Of a DNA stretch of 64,000 nt, positions 61,261 to 64,000 are shown in pieces. The first letter of the stretch is position 1, and each line of letters begins with the position of its first letter. A program made the position numbers and the translations under genes. The DNA is from Certhia americana (Eukaryota > Chordata > Aves > Passeriformes > Certhiidae). The DNA is taken from NCBI GenBank assembly GCA_018697195.1, contig CM031872.1, forward strand, positions 8,935,995 through 8,999,994, in the 5' to 3' direction. The notes beneath the pieces were generated by a model. It was not told the DNA's origin. It saw only the letters and a list, made by a program, of their open reading frames with translations, and did not search any database.

Positions 61261-64000
61261 ATGTAGCCAAGTAATAAAGACTTTATGACCATAATCATGA
61301 TCTTGCTTATAAAACGTGTGTGCTTTTAAATCCTATTTTGTTTTTGAGTACGTTTTGTCTTGACTACGTGTTTTGGTGGTAGACAAATCCACTTCACATG
61401 TCTAGTAAAAACTTGAGAACAGCACCCTGCCTAGAACAATTCTGAAATGGATTTGAACCATATTGTGTTTACTTCTGTCTCTAGGTTTTATTGCTGAATG
61501 CAAACACTTGTGAAAATGCAAAGCAGAAATAAGAAGGAAGTGAACTTGCTTGAACTTTCAGGAAAGAACTTAAGCCCCACTTAACTTATATAAAACGTGA
61601 GATGAGTGCCCAGGTCTGTTCTGATGCAGTTTGGACAAATGTTCCTCTCCTTAATCACAGCATAGATCAGCCCCCAGTGTTTTGTGTGTAAACTCTGTGC
61701 ACCAGGGCTTACATTGAGGGTGAACTTGGGGAATGATGTTCCTGGTCCTAAAGCAATTGAGCTAATATCTCCTGGAAGAGGAGGGAAGGGAAGAGGCTTG
61801 TCCTTTGGCAGTTACCATCCCAGCTTTGTCCATTATATGGAATGCTGGCTTTGCACCACACATCTCTGCTCTTCCACTGTCCTTCCTCCACAGTGCTCTT
61901 TAAAAGCTGAGAATCATTTATCTTAGCATATGTAAGTTTATTTTTTATGTAATTACATGTACCATCGTGTTAACTTTGTGCAAAGGTTGTGCCTATTGTC
62001 CTTAGGAAACCAAAGTGATTATCATTGGTTTGTTTTGTTACACAATTGTTTAAATTATAATAAGTTACCATCATTGTTTCTTGAGTCCAGCTGTGTTTAT
62101 GGATTAAGATCTACTGACTCAAATATTTACAGTGTTCCAAAAATTATGAGAACATGCAGTGCTGGGGGTTTTCCATATGCTGCTTTATTTGACTTAGAGA
62201 GCTCTCCATCACCACTGGAAAAGGATCTTGGTCCAGAATAGTTTTGTAAGAGTTTGTAAGAGAGTAAGACACCTCTTGTGTCTGCCTGGACCAGTGCTGT
62301 TTGTCACTTTGGTACATTGTGGATGCATAGTTCCAGGTTTCCAGATCAGATTTCTGGTAGTGATGGGTATTGAAGCCTATGGAAAATGTGCTGAGGGCAC
62401 AAATTTAGCCCTTGAGATCTGGCTAAAGACAGTGATAACCACCTAAAATTCTACCCCCAGACCACTCTGGTTTTTGTGGGTTCCCTCCTCCTGCAAAGGG
62501 TGTAGATGCAGGGATGTCCAGTTCCTGCACCAGGGTGCTCCCAGCAGTCTGTGGCTCTCTGCAGAGCAGATTTGTGTGTCTGAGTCAAACCAAGAGTTGC
62601 CTCTGCATCTGTGTTGTCATTACGGGCCAGGAACTGCTGTTCTTCACACAGGAGTTGTGTTTCTGGCAGGGGAAGACCAAGCCCTCATGCCTTGTCCCCT
62701 GAGCTGTGGTTCAGGACCGTGGCTCTGTGCAGGGAAATGCTCTGTCCCCCAAAGTCTCTCAGATTTGAACATGTGCCCACAAAGTCCATGTTTAATGCTG
62801 TGTTTGTCTTCAAACCCTTGAAGCTTTAAGCCTGCTGCTCCTGAAGCCACAAGCCAATCCCAAATGGCAAGAGAGGATATGGGGGAGCCTTTCCTGCTGG
62901 GCTGGAGCTGCTGTGCTTTGCCTCTGTAGCACTGAGCACCAGCTCCTGCTGGCAGCAGGTTATTAAACATATTGGGCCACCAGTCAGTGACCGTGGCAAT
63001 CCCTGAGCTTCCAGGAGGGGAGGGGACAGGACGTGAGAGGTCGCTGTCCTCCTTGCTGCTGTAAATAGAGCAGAGAGAGTTTGTTGGGAAGAGTTGAATC
63101 ATCAGATCTGGTCCTGCTCCTCGAATCCGCCCTGTCCGGGCTGTGGGCTCCTGCTACTTCCATTACACACAACACATCTCATATTATTTTTGGCACCTCC
63201 TTTGTGTTTTTTTTTTTCATCTTAGCAGTAATAAACTTCCCCTCATTTTCCTGTCATTCACAAACACACGCTGTTAAAGAGCAAAGCTGTCATGGGAAGC
63301 AGATGAGATGCATGCCCGGCTTCCCAGGGCACTTCCCCAGCATCAGTGTGGTCACTCTGATGGCACCAGGGCCTTGTAGACCCTTTCACAGGTGGTTTTT
63401 CTATGTCCTGGCTACACATCAGTTTTTAAACTGAGTTCAGGTGACCAGAGTGGTCACTCTCATGCAGCCTTTGTGTGTTCCCAGTCTCTCGAACCAGGTC
63501 ATACAAGTGTGTGGGCTTTATCTTCAGATCTGAAACCACAAATATCTTCATTACTGTGGCTTTTTTTTCCCCCCTCCTGTTTATGTCCTTAGTCACAAAT
63601 ATTTTGCCACAAATTGGTCTTTCTTGACCCACTCATGTGTTAGCACCTCAGCCATGAGCAAACCCATAGATGCAAAATGCTCTCATGGTGCTGGTAGCCA
63701 GACCAGCTGTGCACAGCCTGGGAATCTCAGCAGATCAGCCTCTGGGCTGTGCCTGTGCCCTGTTTGCAGATCTTTTGGCCCTTCCCAGAGCTGTTTCACT
63801 GCTTTTCCATGTGGGATTTACTACGAGTCAGTCACTGCATCTCCTGACATGAGTTCTGGGCTCTGTTCCACATGCCCAGCTCGTGCTTGAAGTTAGGGAA
63901 GAGTTAAGTCTTGTCTAGAATAGAGGCCTTGTGGTATTTTGTTTCACTAATAATACTGAAAACCCTGCTTTCTGTCTGTGAGGGTTTTTAAAATCTCATC

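Larger units (their letters stand above)
54670..64000. other. Unique DNA, repeat-poor, no gene seen
   Basis: More than 9 kb has no CR1 or LTR that I could recognise. The only clear repeats are short TA, GT and A tracts. The part from 55800 to 55940 has TAATTA-type cores and may be regulatory. Open frames reach about 150 codons (62644-63102, minus) without domains. Confidence 0.45.

Overview
This window is vertebrate nuclear DNA and almost certainly comes from a bird, most likely a songbird. The main evidence is a large set of CR1 LINE fragments, nearly all 5'-truncated. Several carry the abundant avian 3' segment, recognisable by the phrases 'gggtgggcaggccctggcacagggtgcccagagcagctg' (in part) and 'ggtcccttccaaccc ... 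attctatga'. Solo LTRs of the kind common in passerines support the same view. The species cannot be named from the sequence. There is no bacterial-style gene layout, no rRNA or tRNA gene, and no CRISPR array.

No complete protein-coding gene can be supported. The longest open frames (about 150-290 codons) are chance frames. Several run straight through CR1 copies, poly-T tracts or simple repeats, and none shows a recognisable domain. The window therefore reads as intergenic DNA or the inside of a very large intron. The single exon-like object is a 59-bp segment at 42618-42676 on the + strand, bracketed by a strong polypyrimidine-AG acceptor and a CAG|gtaatg donor. Its gene is not recognised.

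Layout: 1-11.8 kb is mostly unique DNA with three small CR1 pieces and two pyrimidine-rich tracts. 11.8-33.7 kb is the repeat-rich part. It holds three solo LTRs on the minus strand, about ten CR1 fragments, a 270-bp polypyrimidine minisatellite (16.2 kb), a 47-bp poly-A run (14.5 kb) and a CATC tetranucleotide array broken by a 10-N assembly gap (28.3 kb). Two of the LTRs (11862-12292 and 22365-22812) belong to one family. Both have TGATGCC...ATCA ends and 4-bp target-site duplications, and the second sits inside a CR1 element that it splits in two. 33.7-64 kb is poorer in repeats (CR1 at 40.1, 40.6, 41.2, 47.3 and 49.6 kb). It contains several stretches that look like conserved regulatory DNA: homeodomain and SOX-type cores in unique sequence at about 35.2, 48.3, 50.6 and 55.8 kb. 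It also has an unexplained 81-bp segment present twice, 2.5 kb apart, with only two differences (52071-52151 and 54589-54669).

No exotic new system was found. The observations most worth checking are the 81-bp duplication, the candidate exon, the dated LTR-into-CR1 insertion and the enhancer-like blocks.
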